Positions 24,468 to 36,351 of a stretch of DNA of 64,000 nt are shown here, piece after piece; within the stretch, counting starts at the first letter, position 1, and each line of letters begins with the position of its first letter. The position numbers and the translations under genes were made by a program. Origin of the DNA: Apostichopus japonicus (Eukaryota; Echinodermata; Holothuroidea; Aspidochirotida; Stichopodidae). Location: assembly GCF_037975245.1 (NCBI RefSeq), contig NC_092574.1, positions 1,568,001 to 1,632,000 on the forward strand, given 5' to 3'. The notes below the pieces were generated by a model. It was not told where the DNA came from. It saw nothing but the letters and a program-made list of their open reading frames with translations, and ran no database searches.

Positions 24468-24822
24468 CAGTGGCGTAGGAAGGTACTTTTGAGGGCTGAA
24501 GACTGATGAGCGGCCTGGGGTCTAAGGGGAGGGGGACCTCCCCTATGGATTTTTTTTTGCATTTCCAGGTGGCCTCAGATGCAATTTGGTGCAATATAGC
24601 ACACTTCAACACCCACTCCATTTTGTGAATAATTTTGCATTTGCACCTGCAGCTGGCCTTAGATGCAATTTGGTGCTCCAAATGAGATTTTTTTTCTCAT
24701 TTGGAAATGAAAAAAGGGGTTTTCTGACTTGCGAAGCGGGGGGGGGGGGCGGAATGATACTTCCGCCCCCATATTTTTCACTGGGGGGTGGCGCCCCCAG
24801 CCCCCCGGTTCCTACGCCCTTG
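24468..24822 (+). mobile_element. hAT MITE, family CAGTGGCGTAGGAA, copy 2, 355 bp
   Basis: The ends CAGTGGCGTAGGAA and TTCCTACGCCCTTG are inverted apart from two bases. The flanks 24460-24467 and 24823-24830 are both GAGGGTTA, an exact 8-bp duplication. The body aligns with 11043-11406 in reverse orientation, including the words gcaatttggtgc, acacttcaacacccactcc and ggggttttctgacttgcgaag. Nonautonomous, no coding frame. Confidence 0.92.
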
Positions 24823-24830
24823 GAGGGTTA

Positions 24831-25531
24831 AATATTACATGTCGTACGTTTGCAAACATATAATGAAAAGTTGGAGAAAAGTCAGCATTTCTGGTAAAAC
24901 AGTCATCATTTTGATAATTAAAAGCCGAATCTTGTCTTGTTATTACTACTTCGACCATTTATATCTAAAATCGAGAGAAAAAAAAATTGTCAAATTTAGA
25001 GTTAATAGTTAAACTTTGATACCAAATGTTCGAAATTTAAACAAGAAAGATTGACGATTTGGCATTAAGTCAAAGTCTATAATAGTTGACTTATGAAGAT
25101 AAATAGTTGAAACTTTCGAGGAGGAAAGTCGAACTTTCAATGTTAAAACCCCGACAATTCGGGAATGAGGTAAACATTCTGGAAAAGCCATACGCACTTT
25201 TATGAAGTGAAATCACGAGCAAATCTAGGGGGTTAAAGAAAAACGCCCTATCCTGCCACACCCTACCAACCCCACGCTTTATCGGTGAATCAAAGTTGCT
25301 TTATTATTAATTGAATGCTTGCATGAAATTCTTTAGTATCACTTTAGTGTCGTGTAACCAGGGACGTACATTTTCAAGAGGGATGTTGATTAATTTTGAG
25401 AACAAAATGGCTTTTTGCGACCGACTGCAGTGGCTAATGAAATGAGCAACGTTTTGAAAAAGTTAACTAACAAAAGTGGCAACAGCTTTGAAACTATAAC
25501 TGTATACTGATATTGGCTGGAACTACAGGCC
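24831..25531. other. Intergenic, nothing recognised
   Basis: AT-rich sequence. A few imperfect repeats of a word like aaagt(c/t)gaactt occur at 25010-25140. No coding or RNA evidence. Confidence 0.45.
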
Positions 25532-25537
25532 ACCCAG

Positions 25538-28151
25538 TATGGATGGCGAAAAGGGAAAACTTATTTCGTTGTCTAAACTAAGTTTGGTGTTGTCTATAAA
25601 CTAAAGTTGTTGTTGCTGTTTTACCAAGTTGTTAATTGCTCAAACTCACGTTGATGTCTTAACTTCCGTTGTCTTAACATACGTCGTTGTCTAAACTTAC
25701 GTTGTTGCCATTGGCGCTGTTCAAAATTGCTCAACCGCGTAATGTGAATCAGAATGCAAAATGCATTGAAGTTTCGATGACTTCAGTACACTCGATTACT
25801 AGCTGTTACAATAGAAATGGCCCGAACCACCATTTTGATACAATAACACTATGACATGATAAAAACAGGTCAGTCTACTGTACGTTGCTATACACACCTC
25901 CACCAAAAACAATTGGGGTCTTGGAGGTCCAAGTCCATTTGGGGTCACTAGAGGTCAAATTGTGGAAACCTTGTTTTATAAGCTACCGTATCTCCCACCG
26001 CCAGCCAACCAGATAAAATGTGCGTTACGCCTCATACGAATAGGAGGCTACACGGTAAACAACTTTTAAAACTGATAGGTTAGCATATACGCTGTGAATG
26101 TCAGAAATCAAGTAAACGAGTGTTTAGACAAAGTACCATCATAAAAATACTCCACTTTTAAACTGATTTCATTTAGCCCCTTCAACAATGTAGATAAACG
26201 CTGTGATTGTCGGAAGTCAAGTAAAACGAGTGTCTATAGACAAAATGCCAGCATAAAAATACTTCACTTTTAAACCTATATACTTAGTCGAGCCCCTTCA
26301 ACAATATACGGATGTCGACACAAAATGCCATCATAAAATATTGCACTTGAACCATGAAGTGATATCTGGATACTTTGTGAATGTCGGCAAGCAAGTAAAA
26401 CGAGTGACAGTATAGAGACAACAGTTTTCGTCCCGATCGAACACCAATTGCGTTTATTATATGACCTATACTTTTACTAGTGTAGTTTTAAAGATGATCA
26501 CTGCATGTACTTTGTGAATGTTCTACACAATATATGTGGCAGCTGCCATCCAGTGCATGCCCTAGTTTCGCTGTTTTACAGGGGCGGCCGCCCTACCTTC
26601 ATTTAGGCTGCCCTGTCACTCTTTCCTCCCCGCCAACTCCGTATATAGTATACCTCCATGCTTTGACATTGCAGCGATTTCACCAGCAACCCCAACTCTT
26701 CAAATATCCCCGTACATGCAGTGTGCATATCATGCTAAATTCCTCGCTATTGTATTAGGCCTGTTCGAACTTCGGAGTTTCATGCGCAAATCCTGAAAAT
26801 TTGTGAAGAAGATCATATCATCGTACCTACAACACATAGCCCTAGTCAAAACTCGAGTGTATCTTGGATGATTCATTTCTTGCATAACATGTTAGCGGCC
26901 TTTTTGGTCAAAAAATCGTAACAATGCTGAGCGAGGTTTGTACATGTATATTCAATTTACCCCACAATCCCTTTCCCAAATCGAAACTCCGAACTGGATT
27001 GGTGTTACGAATGAACTTGATTGGCGAGTTTAGTAAACTAGTTCAGTGAGTGCATTGCCTACGTACTTCAATATTGTGCCTTTCGTGTTACTCACGGAGC
27101 GCAGACTACATCCAACCATAGAGCAACTGATCCAACATGTACCCTGGATGCTTTGCAGTATTTGGAAACAACCAGCTCCACGAAAATTATAGTATTGAAA
27201 TAACATTTTTACGCAATGTCGATGAAGTATCTCAAACTTCAATGACTACTTTTGACGATGTATATATACAGTAGTTTATACACACGAAAGATCATGGCTT
27301 GAAGCACGTGGTCAAATGGACCGCAAACATTTACGCAAGTTTGCAACGAAGAAATTACCTGTGGTATGAATGCACATTTTACATTATTAACTCTCGATAC
27401 TGAGAAAACAAAACATACTGTGAGATGGAAAATCCTTTCAGTATCAGAGACGTAGTGTTAGCTTCCCGCAAAATTAATAGATTGTCTCAACTCATAACTT
27501 TCTGTGATAAAACAATTATTCAAATATTACGTTAACAATATCGTTAACAACGTCCTCGGAGTTGTAGCAACTATCATAAAAATATCGTTAACAACGTGAG
27601 TTAGTTCGACAAATCAGGTTGTCAACGATATAAACATGGCTGTTGCTACAAATCAGGACGTTAGCGAATTTGTTCCCTTTTCGAGTTACATAGTTAACCA
27701 TCATACTTTGCGTTCATTTATAGCACTGAAGATGCAAGCATGTTTGCAGACAATGGGTAAGGGACTATATTAACCAAACAAATCGCGGGAAGTTTGAGAA
27801 AACATCATTGGCTGTATTTAGCATGAAAATCTCTGTAATAGAAATGTTGTTAGCTCTGCACGGAAGCAACTTGCATGCGGTTGATTTTTATAAGTTTTTG
27901 AAAAGAAAGAATGATGTTCGTTCACAATGTGTTACAACAACTGAACTTTAGATAGCAACGAAAGTGTAGACATCAACGTGAGTTTAGACATCAACCGTAA
28001 GTTTACTTAGCAACGTGATTTTAGACATCAACGTAAGTGTAGACATCAACGAACAACAGCAACTTGGTAAAACAGCAGCAACAACTTTAGTTTGGACAAC
28101 AACAAACTTAGTTTAGACAACGAAATAAGTTTGCCCTTTTCGCGTTCCATA
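25538..28151. mobile_element. Long fold-back element A, 2.6 kb, ends TATGGAWSGCGAAAAGGG
   Basis: The left end (25538-~25740) and right end (~27955-28151) are long inverted repeats: ggcgaaaagggaaaactta, tttcgttgtctaaacta, gttgttgctgttttaccaag and further (t)aaactaacgttgatgtc-type words. The arms are built of short ~15-18-bp repeats around acatcaacgt. The flanks ACCCAG/CCCCAG form a 6-bp duplication with one mismatch. The interior includes three or four degenerate ~115-bp tandem repeats (26040-26420: tgtgaatgtcggaa..caagtaaaacgagtg) and cgttaacaa-rich sequence at 27530-27600. No transposase. The architecture resembles sea-urchin TU/fold-back elements. Confidence 0.8.
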
Positions 28152-28157
28152 CCCCAG

Positions 28158-30390
28158 AAGCTACATCACTTTAGATAGTTATTGATTGCCTTTGTATCGA
28201 TTTTGGAGCGCCAAAGTACTTGTCAGAAAGAGGATTTACATTTACATTACGCCAAAAGTATCTCAGGGACCTAATGGGGTCCAGGGGGGCAGCAATGCTT
28301 TCAGATAGTTCTCTAGCCGCTATTATAACTTAAACACAGAAATACATTTCAGATATGAATGGAATGAAATGTATTTCATAGCCCTTGTGTGGGTCCAGGG
28401 AGCGAATGCACCTAAGGGGGTAGCATTTTGTTAGCCAATAAACCCAAATCTGGGAAATTTGGACGTAATGGAGAGTATTTCAGTTTTTTTACCGCAGTAG
28501 CGGGGGGGGGGGGGCTCATGATTAGGGAGGTGGGAAATGCCCAGATCCCCCCACACCGTTGGTGCCGCCACTGGGCGTGTGCTTCATTAAGTTAATTATT
28601 CATATACGTTTCTAGAGGGACTTTTTTCCCTCCATTCAAGTTGAGACATTGCATCTGCGACATTTAAAATAAAGAACTATTTCTGCCTTTTTGGTATATT
28701 TCCAATAGCATGCATAAAATGTTGTAGTGGAATCTTCTTGTACATATATGTATTCATGAATGAGGAAATAATATTACCAATTGGATTCCTGCTTACTACA
28801 GGGTTCAAATAAGATAACCAAAATGAAAATTCCTTTACCAATTTAGATAATGGAAGTATGTTTCTTTCTCATGTATAATTTCCAAGCTTCTACAGTCCAG
28901 TCTGTGATCTGAAACAGCTTTTTCACCTTCTAAACCTTTCTAAACTTATTAACCTTCATGTGGGATAGAAGATTCCAACTTAATGATTGAAGTCATCGAC
29001 GGCGTCAAGTACGGAACGTACATGGATACCATCCATAATAAAGTAATATGAAAACGATTGATGCATGACAGCATAACTGAATGGATCTGTCGTTAGATTA
29101 CAACTGTACTACAGAGGGTTCAGTATACATTAGTTACAGGAGTTTCATGTAATGGTTTGCTTTTTTTCCATCATCAAACGAGTGCTTCAAGGGCATGTCC
29201 GTACAAAGGGAAGGGTTGGAGGTCTTGGTTTTTGTTGTTGTTGTTATTGTCATATTTAATGAGGGTAGTCCGGCTCAGTGCAGAAGTCACTGCTTTCCAG
29301 AGGAGCCCCCGTACGACCCCTCCCCCCTCGCCGCAATAGAAAACACCCCCCCCCCCATCTCCACGTTTATTGATTTGATCCCTCAAATCACTTTACATAT
29401 CCATTCGGTTACATTCTTTTATTTGTTCAGCATTCAGCAATATAAGCTGGGGGCAATATAAGATACCTATTTTAGGCTACTAACTTAAAGCGTTTTTCAG
29501 CTTTCTTCTGCGTCAGCTTGACGGCCGACTGCAAGACTTCATCGCATGTTGCATCGGTTACACCGACAAATTTTCCACTGAAGCTTATATATATAAAAGT
29601 TTCCCAATTGGGCACACTCTTGCTAAGGATATAAGTAACATTAGTTATAGATCTGGCCTGTGAAACTAACCTTGTCACCGAGTTTGGAATGCATTGTAGT
29701 TTCTTTAGGTGACGAGTTGGGAGGCCATGCATATAGCAAGCCTTTACAATTGTCTTATTAGTGGAATAAATGCGTCCACAAGCATTTCGATTGCTTGTTG
29801 GTCCAAGCATATATAGTTAGGGATTTTATCAAATTTGTGAAGAGCTAAAATACAACTGACCTACGGTGGATATTAACATGTTTAACCATGCGTAAAAGTA
29901 AGTGGGCCTGACGTTTCGATCCTAGCAGGATCTTCAGAGGCGGAATGACAAGTAACAGCAACTACAAGGGACAAAATACAAGTGATGATGCTCAGAACGA
30001 AATATCCTGATCGAGACGTGTAGGTCACGGCTCCTTCAGGTTAGCTAGATATTATTTTTGAATCATCATAACAGACAATAATGGTATATCGATATTGGTG
30101 AGAAAGAAAAGCAACACACAGTTTAGAAGCTTATAAGTGAATACTGGTAACTACTTATTATTGATATGAATATTGGGAGCGGCTCTCTGAATGGCTACAT
30201 GCACCTTTCTGGCACTACGGCCCCTGGCAATAAGGTGTTTTTAAAATCATCTGTATAACGAATGAAAGAGGAATTATTAGAGCAAATACGAAGAAGACGA
30301 AGTGCTTGACTGTAGGCAATTCCAGATTTGCAGTGGCGGGGATGGCAGCTAGAAGAATGGAGATACTGGTGTATGTCTGTGGGCTTGGTG
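28158..30390. other. Intergenic with transposon fragments
   Basis: Around 28500-28576 a G-run and ggtgccgccactg look like one hAT end without a partner. A hammerhead-like Penelope motif at 29.9 kb is listed separately. No protein gene recognised. Confidence 0.45.
29905..29940 (-). mobile_element. Penelope-like element relic: hammerhead-like motif
   Basis: Read on the minus strand: CTGAAGATCCTGCTAGGATC, then GAAACGTCAGGCC. The CUGA(N)GA ... GAAACGUC skeleton around a perfect GATCC/GGATC hairpin is the pattern of the short hammerhead ribozymes found in terminal repeats of Penelope-like retroelements. Here the CUGAAGA core overlaps stem II, which is consistent with a ~3-nt deletion, so cleavage activity is unlikely. 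No reverse transcriptase was found nearby. Confidence 0.45.
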
Positions 30391-30396
30391 TATAAG

Positions 30397-32579
30397 TATG
30401 GAACGCGGAAAGGGTCAACATGAGGCGCCGTCCACTCAGAAATGGTCGTTCGCTCAGAAACCGTCCACTTAGAGATCGCTGCTCAAATACAGAAGCCGTC
30501 CATTTTGAAATCGTCGCTTAACGTGAGGCGCCGTCTACTTAGAGATGGCCGTTGATACACAGGCCGTCTAATCAGAGATTGCCGCGCAAACACACCCACA
30601 TTTTCGGGAACCGTCCATTTAGAAATGGCCGTTGACTTAGAAACCGCCGCGACTGAGAAATGGTCGTGATTAAGAAATCGTCCATTCAGAGATCGCCCAC
30701 TCAGAGATCGTCGTCTCAGAGATCGTTCATTTGAGTGACAGCCAAACTTGCATATTTATATCTTGGGCGGGCCGTGAACTTTTCAATCACAGAGTCGAGG
30801 TGCGTCGGCCGTTCGCACTCGTACTCGTTCATTGAATTTTCAATCACAAATTAAAATGGATGAAACGATGATATACAACTCGAGGAACTTGTGAATATCG
30901 GTTTCAACAACAGAAGAACGGCAGATTTGCTTGATTGCAGTGAATCAACTGTTATAAAAGGAGGCGTGCTTCTTTAGGCCTCTGGAAAAAAGATGGATCT
31001 TTCGCAATACAAACCTAACGTTAGTATGATGGGTGTATGAGTACGGTGCTGGTATTCCTCAGCTTGCGGCCAATCCCTAATACTAGACTTGATACTCACA
31101 CTTATTTGTTTTGATCAATTTCATACAGTGTCGGTTCGTACTCAATCTTCGGGAGTTTGTGCATGTTGAGACGACGTACAATTAAGCCCATTAGTATTTT
31201 TAATTAATAATTCGTGATTACCAGTTGTAATTTTCACAAAAAATTATTGATTTGTTAGTACGAATTCTAATTTTGCTATAAAGAAATACTTGTATGTTTT
31301 AATGAAATATTACTTGTTAAAAATGAGTTATTACTTCATAATGATGAATTATGAATTTGTAACAATTAATGTCGTATTAATAAGTACCACACATGAAGAA
31401 TTTTTAACATGCAATTATATACAATTTTTTATTTCATACGAATTGTAATTTCTTTAAATAGATTATTTATTTGTTAATACAATTTATTTGTTTTAATGAT
31501 ATACCATATTGTCATGAAACGTTACTTGGTAACACTGAATTTACTAATTCATAATAAGGGATCATTAAGTATTTACAATGTTTTGTAAATTTGTAGCAGC
31601 TAGTGGAATTACTATTGTGTAATGCCTATAGTATTTTATAGTTACAATTTATTAATTCATTATTATAAATTAAAAATGAAATGTTAACATTTGTAGTTAC
31701 CAGGGTTAACAGTTATGATCATGGTCATCATGATACATATCACATTTTACCGTTGCCAAGAATATGTTAATTTTGATGCTCAGTTACTGAAGGCATACAT
31801 GTTAAGTCATCACTTTCTTTTATTTTGACAAATGCTGAGCACATGGAAGGTCAAATCTCGGTCAAATTGATTAGACCAATGAAAAAAAAAAACTGGGCCT
31901 AGCGACAGATGTTACTACTTTCCAAATTAGTTATTCCTGTTTGTCTATGAGTTGCCTGTTCCCTTTCGAAGTTACGGGAAACTTCTTCGGCATTTTCGAC
32001 CCCCAACATGTGGATTATTTCTTCCATCTTATTTCTTTTGGATTCTGGAAACTTTCATTGCATGTGGTCTTCGGTGCACCGAGACGAAATTACTCTTCTG
32101 AAAAGGGGAGGGGCGCCGCAGGGCCGACTTGAATGAGGCGGGAACAACAACGTTCTACTGTAACAGCTCGGTGTACGTTACTGGGCGGGAGCACAGCCGG
32201 TAAATAGTCCACGCCCACTTATTGCATACGTATATAGCCATTTTAAAGGCGAGGACGAATTCTAAGTAGGCGCGGCTCAGCATCGACCGGCGATTTGTAA
32301 GTGGACGATTTCTGAGTCAACGGCCATTTCTGAATGAACGGTTTCTGTACTTCAACGGCGATTTCAAAATGGGCAGCTGTTGCATTTGAGCAACGATCTC
32401 TGAGTGGACGGTCTCTGAGTGAACGACCATCTCTGAGTGGACGGCGCCTCACGTTAAACGGCAATTTCTAAGTGGGCGGCTGCTTGCATTTGAGCGGCGA
32501 TCTCTAAGTGAACGGTTTCTGTGTGAACGACCATTTCTAAGTGGACGGCGCCTCACGTTGACCCTTTCCGCGTTCCATA
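30397..32579. mobile_element. Long fold-back element B, 2.2 kb, ends TATGGAACGCGGAAAGGG
   Basis: The flanks are TATAAG (30391-30396 and 32580-32585), an exact 6-bp duplication. The arms (~30397-30740 and ~32250-32579) are inverted repeats made of ~18-20-bp words such as actcagaaatggtcgtt, aaccgtccacttagag and atcgccgctcaaat; ggaacgcggaaagggtcaac opens both. The centre is very AT-rich with aattattgatttg-type words (31180-31700). There is no coding frame of transposase type. It shares its terminal ~15 bp with element A but not the arm repeats, so the two are different families using the same ends. Confidence 0.85.
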
Positions 32580-32589
32580 TATAAGTCTG

Positions 32590-33465
32590 TAGAGAGAGAG
32601 AGAACCGTGTTCCTTGCGAACAGTCACATCGAGGAAGTTAACCAGTTGGTGATAGTAAAGAGGTGAATTTAATGGTGCTGTGGAAGGAATTGATGTGATT
32701 AATAAGGTGAGCAGGCTATCTTTCAGGTGAGCAGGCTATAATTTGACTAAAAACATAAACCGAGCAGGTTATAATTTATATTGTTTTATAGTTTAACCAT
32801 ACTTAGATGGTTATCAATGGCAACTGTAAACACAAAGGCCTATACGTCACAGTTGGGCAAAGTGCGGCTCTCCCGAAAAGGCCCGAAAGGCCCATGAAAA
32901 TTTTTCAAGACCCTATTAATGCGAGGCGCGAAACAATTTTCGAAGCAATCTATTTATCTAACGATCGAAGCTGTTCCAGTGACTTCCTGATTGACCCAAA
33001 TGAAAAATACTTGGAGAGTTTGTATGTATCGGTACATGTGGTACAATCTTTCAAGAACAGATGGAAAATGCGCATGTAGAAAATTCCAATCGTTTAGTTT
33101 CCATATGATGGGAGATTTTTTGTTTTTATGGAAGTTTATAGTTACAGTGTTTTCCGAAATTTTGGCACTAATTTCTAATGAAAATTCTTAATCTGTTTGA
33201 TGTATAATATGGTAAATAGTTAACTGCAAAGCAAAGCTGGTGTAGAAAGTCGACCAAGTCTGAATCCGAGACAAGACCGTTAAAAGGGTATATTGAGTCC
33301 AAGTTCAAGTCAGATTCCTGACTATCTGTTTTTCTCCCTTCTATGTTTTCATGTAACTACCAAGGTTCTCCTTTAACTTGGTAGGGAGGGTGTGGGAAGG
33401 GGCATGTTCTATGTAGTAGCTAACGTAGAATATACAGTATGGTAGACCATGCGTAGCGAAATTTA
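32590..33465. other. Intergenic; possible hAT fragment at 32850
   Basis: CAGTTGGGCAAAGTGCGGCT at 32850, followed by cccgaaaaggcccgaaaggc, resembles a Charlie/Zaphod-type hAT terminus (CAG..GGGCAAA.TGCGGCC). I found no opposite end or duplication. The 90-residue frame covering it is not a recognisable protein. Confidence 0.35.
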
Positions 33466-33469
33466 AATA

Positions 33470-33812
33470 GGTATATGTCAATTTGAGTTGCTAGAAACTG
33501 GTATAAGTCCACGGAAATTGACTTCTACCGATTTAATTCGACATATCATCGATTTAAACTGGAAGATGTCGATTTAAATTGACATATACCGATTTATTTT
33601 ACTTATCATCGATTTAAATTGGTATATGTCGATTTATATCGATGATATGTCGAATTAAACTGGTATATGTCGATTTAAATCGATGATATGTAGAATTAAA
33701 CTGGTATATGTCGATTTAAATCGGTAGAAGTCAATTTAAGCTGCTGGTAACTGGTATAAGTCAAAGGAAACTGGTATATGTCGATTTAAATCGGTATAAG
33801 TCGATCTCCCAT
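33470..33812. repeat. Palindrome-rich repeat cluster (GTCGATTTAAATCGGTA words)
   Basis: About a dozen imperfect copies, in both orientations, of gtatatgtcgatttaaatcg and its complement, interspersed with catatcatcgattta and aactggtataagtc. Self-complementary cores (CGATTTAAATCG) recur every 15-40 bp, so either strand could fold into many alternative hairpins. No coding content. Confidence 0.8.
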
Positions 33813-33814
33813 GA

Positions 33815-34885
33815 TTTGAGACTGATGGCCCGCCATACTGTTATACCCCACATGCTTGTTTACTGTTACGTAATGTATCAGCTGATTTAGCTTGACGGCT
33901 ACCACCACAGACCTGGATCACACAGTAGTGAGCTGGATTATGGGCAACTATTAGTGGCTATAGCATACGCACCAGGGGCTTCAACTACTATAGGCATAAG
34001 CGTTGGCCTAATGTCAAACTCAAGTACATAATTGTACTTTGCACATTGTAGTATTCTACCATCACACGCAAAACCTAGTCGTTTACCTAGTACCTACTGT
34101 ACCTTGCAGTATGCTGAAAATATACTAATGAACACGTGAGTTGTTTCGTTCGTCGACAGCGTAATTTAATGCAGTTTGATACATACAACAAACCTGCCAA
34201 TAGGCTTATGCTTAGCGAATATGTTGCAAACTAAGTTACAGCCTTCCTTAGCAATAGGCATTATTATTCTAGCGTTGGCCGACGTAACCTGTTGACAACA
34301 GTGGTGGTAATAGCTTAGCCTAGCGTGTAAGAAGTAGGTCCTACCATGGAGGTAAAACATGGTCCTACAGCCTACAGGTGTATTCTGTATCATAGCAATG
34401 GGTTAACGGTACTATTTTAAGCTTCCTCTATGGACGCAATCCCTGATACAGGCAGTATAGTGTTGGTAATTCATGATCATTCAACTGAGTTCTGATGATT
34501 GTACGTAAAGGTAAATAATATCAATTCCAAGAAGGTCTCTGTTTTCACATGCCAAAATTCAAATGTTAACAGAGAAATTTGGAAAGTATAGATTATTGAT
34601 GAATATACACTCACAAATGTATACATAAATGATTTATGGTGCTACAATAATGTTTTACTTGATTTGTCTGTAAATTACTCAAAACTAGCATCGATCAGTT
34701 GAGCAGAGATTATCCGGCTGCCACTCCACAGGGCTAAACAACTGGATATTAACATAAATTCTATTAATTACCTCTCCTGGTTCCATCACCTCAGTTGCCT
34801 TTCACAAATTAACAAATGGAATTTTTTAGAATGGAAACTGGACTGCAACCTTTCTACTGCAATCTTATTTAGGAACTGCTTGTAT
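33815..34885. other. Intergenic, nothing recognised
   Basis: No repeat boundary or coding signal beyond chance frames. Confidence 0.45.
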
Positions 34886-34889
34886 TTAA

Positions 34890-35261
34890 AGGCATTGAAG
34901 ACTCGCCCCAAACCGCGTGCCGCCATCTGAAAAAGCTAACTTTCCGTTGCTTGCAAGTGACGTTTTGTTTGTGTCGCTACAAAATGCAGACATTACAGTA
35001 ATGAAACGTGATACCTTGTTATCTTTAGCTGGACCTGAGATGTCCATCGCTGTATTGTTTGTACACTGTGCTGTGGATATTGACCGCAGCTGTATGTACT
35101 GACTATACACTAGTGTCTAATTACCGACGGTAGCACGCTGTGTGTGTGTATTTTCTGGGATCGATGGTGGTGTCTAACACTTCTGTTACACCTCATTCGA
35201 AACTACAGTAGGTCAGATTACCGGCAATAGATGTTTCTTTTTGTGCGAGTCTTCACACCCT
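34890..35261. mobile_element. TTAA-flanked MITE (Kolobok/piggyBac-type target), 372 bp
   Basis: The ends AGGCATTGAAGACTCGC and, read inward from the right, AGGGTGTGAAGACTCGC form ~17-bp imperfect inverted repeats. Both are immediately flanked by TTAA (34886-34889 and 35262-35265). TTAA duplication is characteristic of piggyBac and Kolobok superfamilies, and AGG-starting ends favour Kolobok. The inner sequence has open frames on both strands (61 and 74 codons) but no transposase similarity, so it is nonautonomous. Confidence 0.75.
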
Positions 35262-35265
35262 TTAA

Positions 35266-36350
35266 CAGAGTGCTAGAAAATATCTGTACCATGTGGTCAA
35301 AACTTCATCATGATAACAATTTGTATCGCAGTAGTGGAAATTATAAACTTTGTTGAAATTGGAGTAATCATCCTATTCTTGAAACAACAAAGTTAGTGAT
35401 GAATTCTAAATGGAAAGCATGTTGTCGACTATAAAGCAAACGTTAAAATTGAATCACATTTCAAGCATATAAAACAATACTGTTATTGTAATAGAAAAGC
35501 GAAGCTTCTGGAGAACATTGCATAGACCACCTTTTATCCACTATAGTACCTGCAGTAAGGAAGGGTTTATCTGGAAAAAAAAAGTTTACATTCAAACAAG
35601 AACTGTCATACAGTATTGAAAATATTTCTCTCCCATCTTGTATGGTCATGACCATCTTCTTTCCAGGATACCCAGTAGTTCATGATATTTGTAAAGCGCT
35701 ATATAAATGTTTATTATAAAATTATTATTAGGTTGATACTGACCCCCCCCCCTCCCCTCCTCCATGTTGGCATAACTTGGTCATTACCTGCACTATACAT
35801 TTTATCAGGAAGGTGTTGTACTTGGAGGAACTCTGAATATTTTGGTGGTTTTATGTTTCAATACATATGCCCAAATGTCCATCATCTTTTCCAGAAAAAA
35901 GGATGTACAAGATAAAACCCAATGCCAAAATATGTGAAGGTAGCTGGAAGTCTCATTATTCATTACTTAGTGCAACGAGATGCTTTACTTATAAAGTTCA
36001 AGCTATGAAACTATTCATTGATCTGGGTTGCCTTTATCTTAGAGCCATAAATGAACTTCATGCCGTGGTTGTAAACAGTCACACCTTCCATAGGTTCATG
36101 CTTTCTGTATGAGGAGGCTACAGCTCCAAAATTGAATTATTCAGGGCCTTTTTCAAACTTGAAGCTATTTCCCAGGACAACACATAAAGTCTGTGGACAT
36201 TTCTGGGGACACCTTTAATCCGGGGATGGTACATAAAATCAGGGTGACTGTCCCGGGAAGTCAGGGACATCTGGTAATCTCACCACAGTGTGACCTTCTT
36301 CGGCCACCGTAATATCCCTTTAAGAATAACAGTGGACAGAACTTAAGTAC
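35266..36350. other. Intergenic with a LINE/SINE 3' tail relic at about 35690-35735
   Basis: The sequence tttgtaaagcgctatataaa followed by tgtttatta(t)n at 35690-35735 is a common 3' tail of L2/CR1-mobilised SINEs and LINEs. It matches the tail of the SINE at 48.5 kb and resembles the one at 40.8 kb. The body upstream is not recognisable. Confidence 0.45.
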
Positions 36351-36351
36351 T

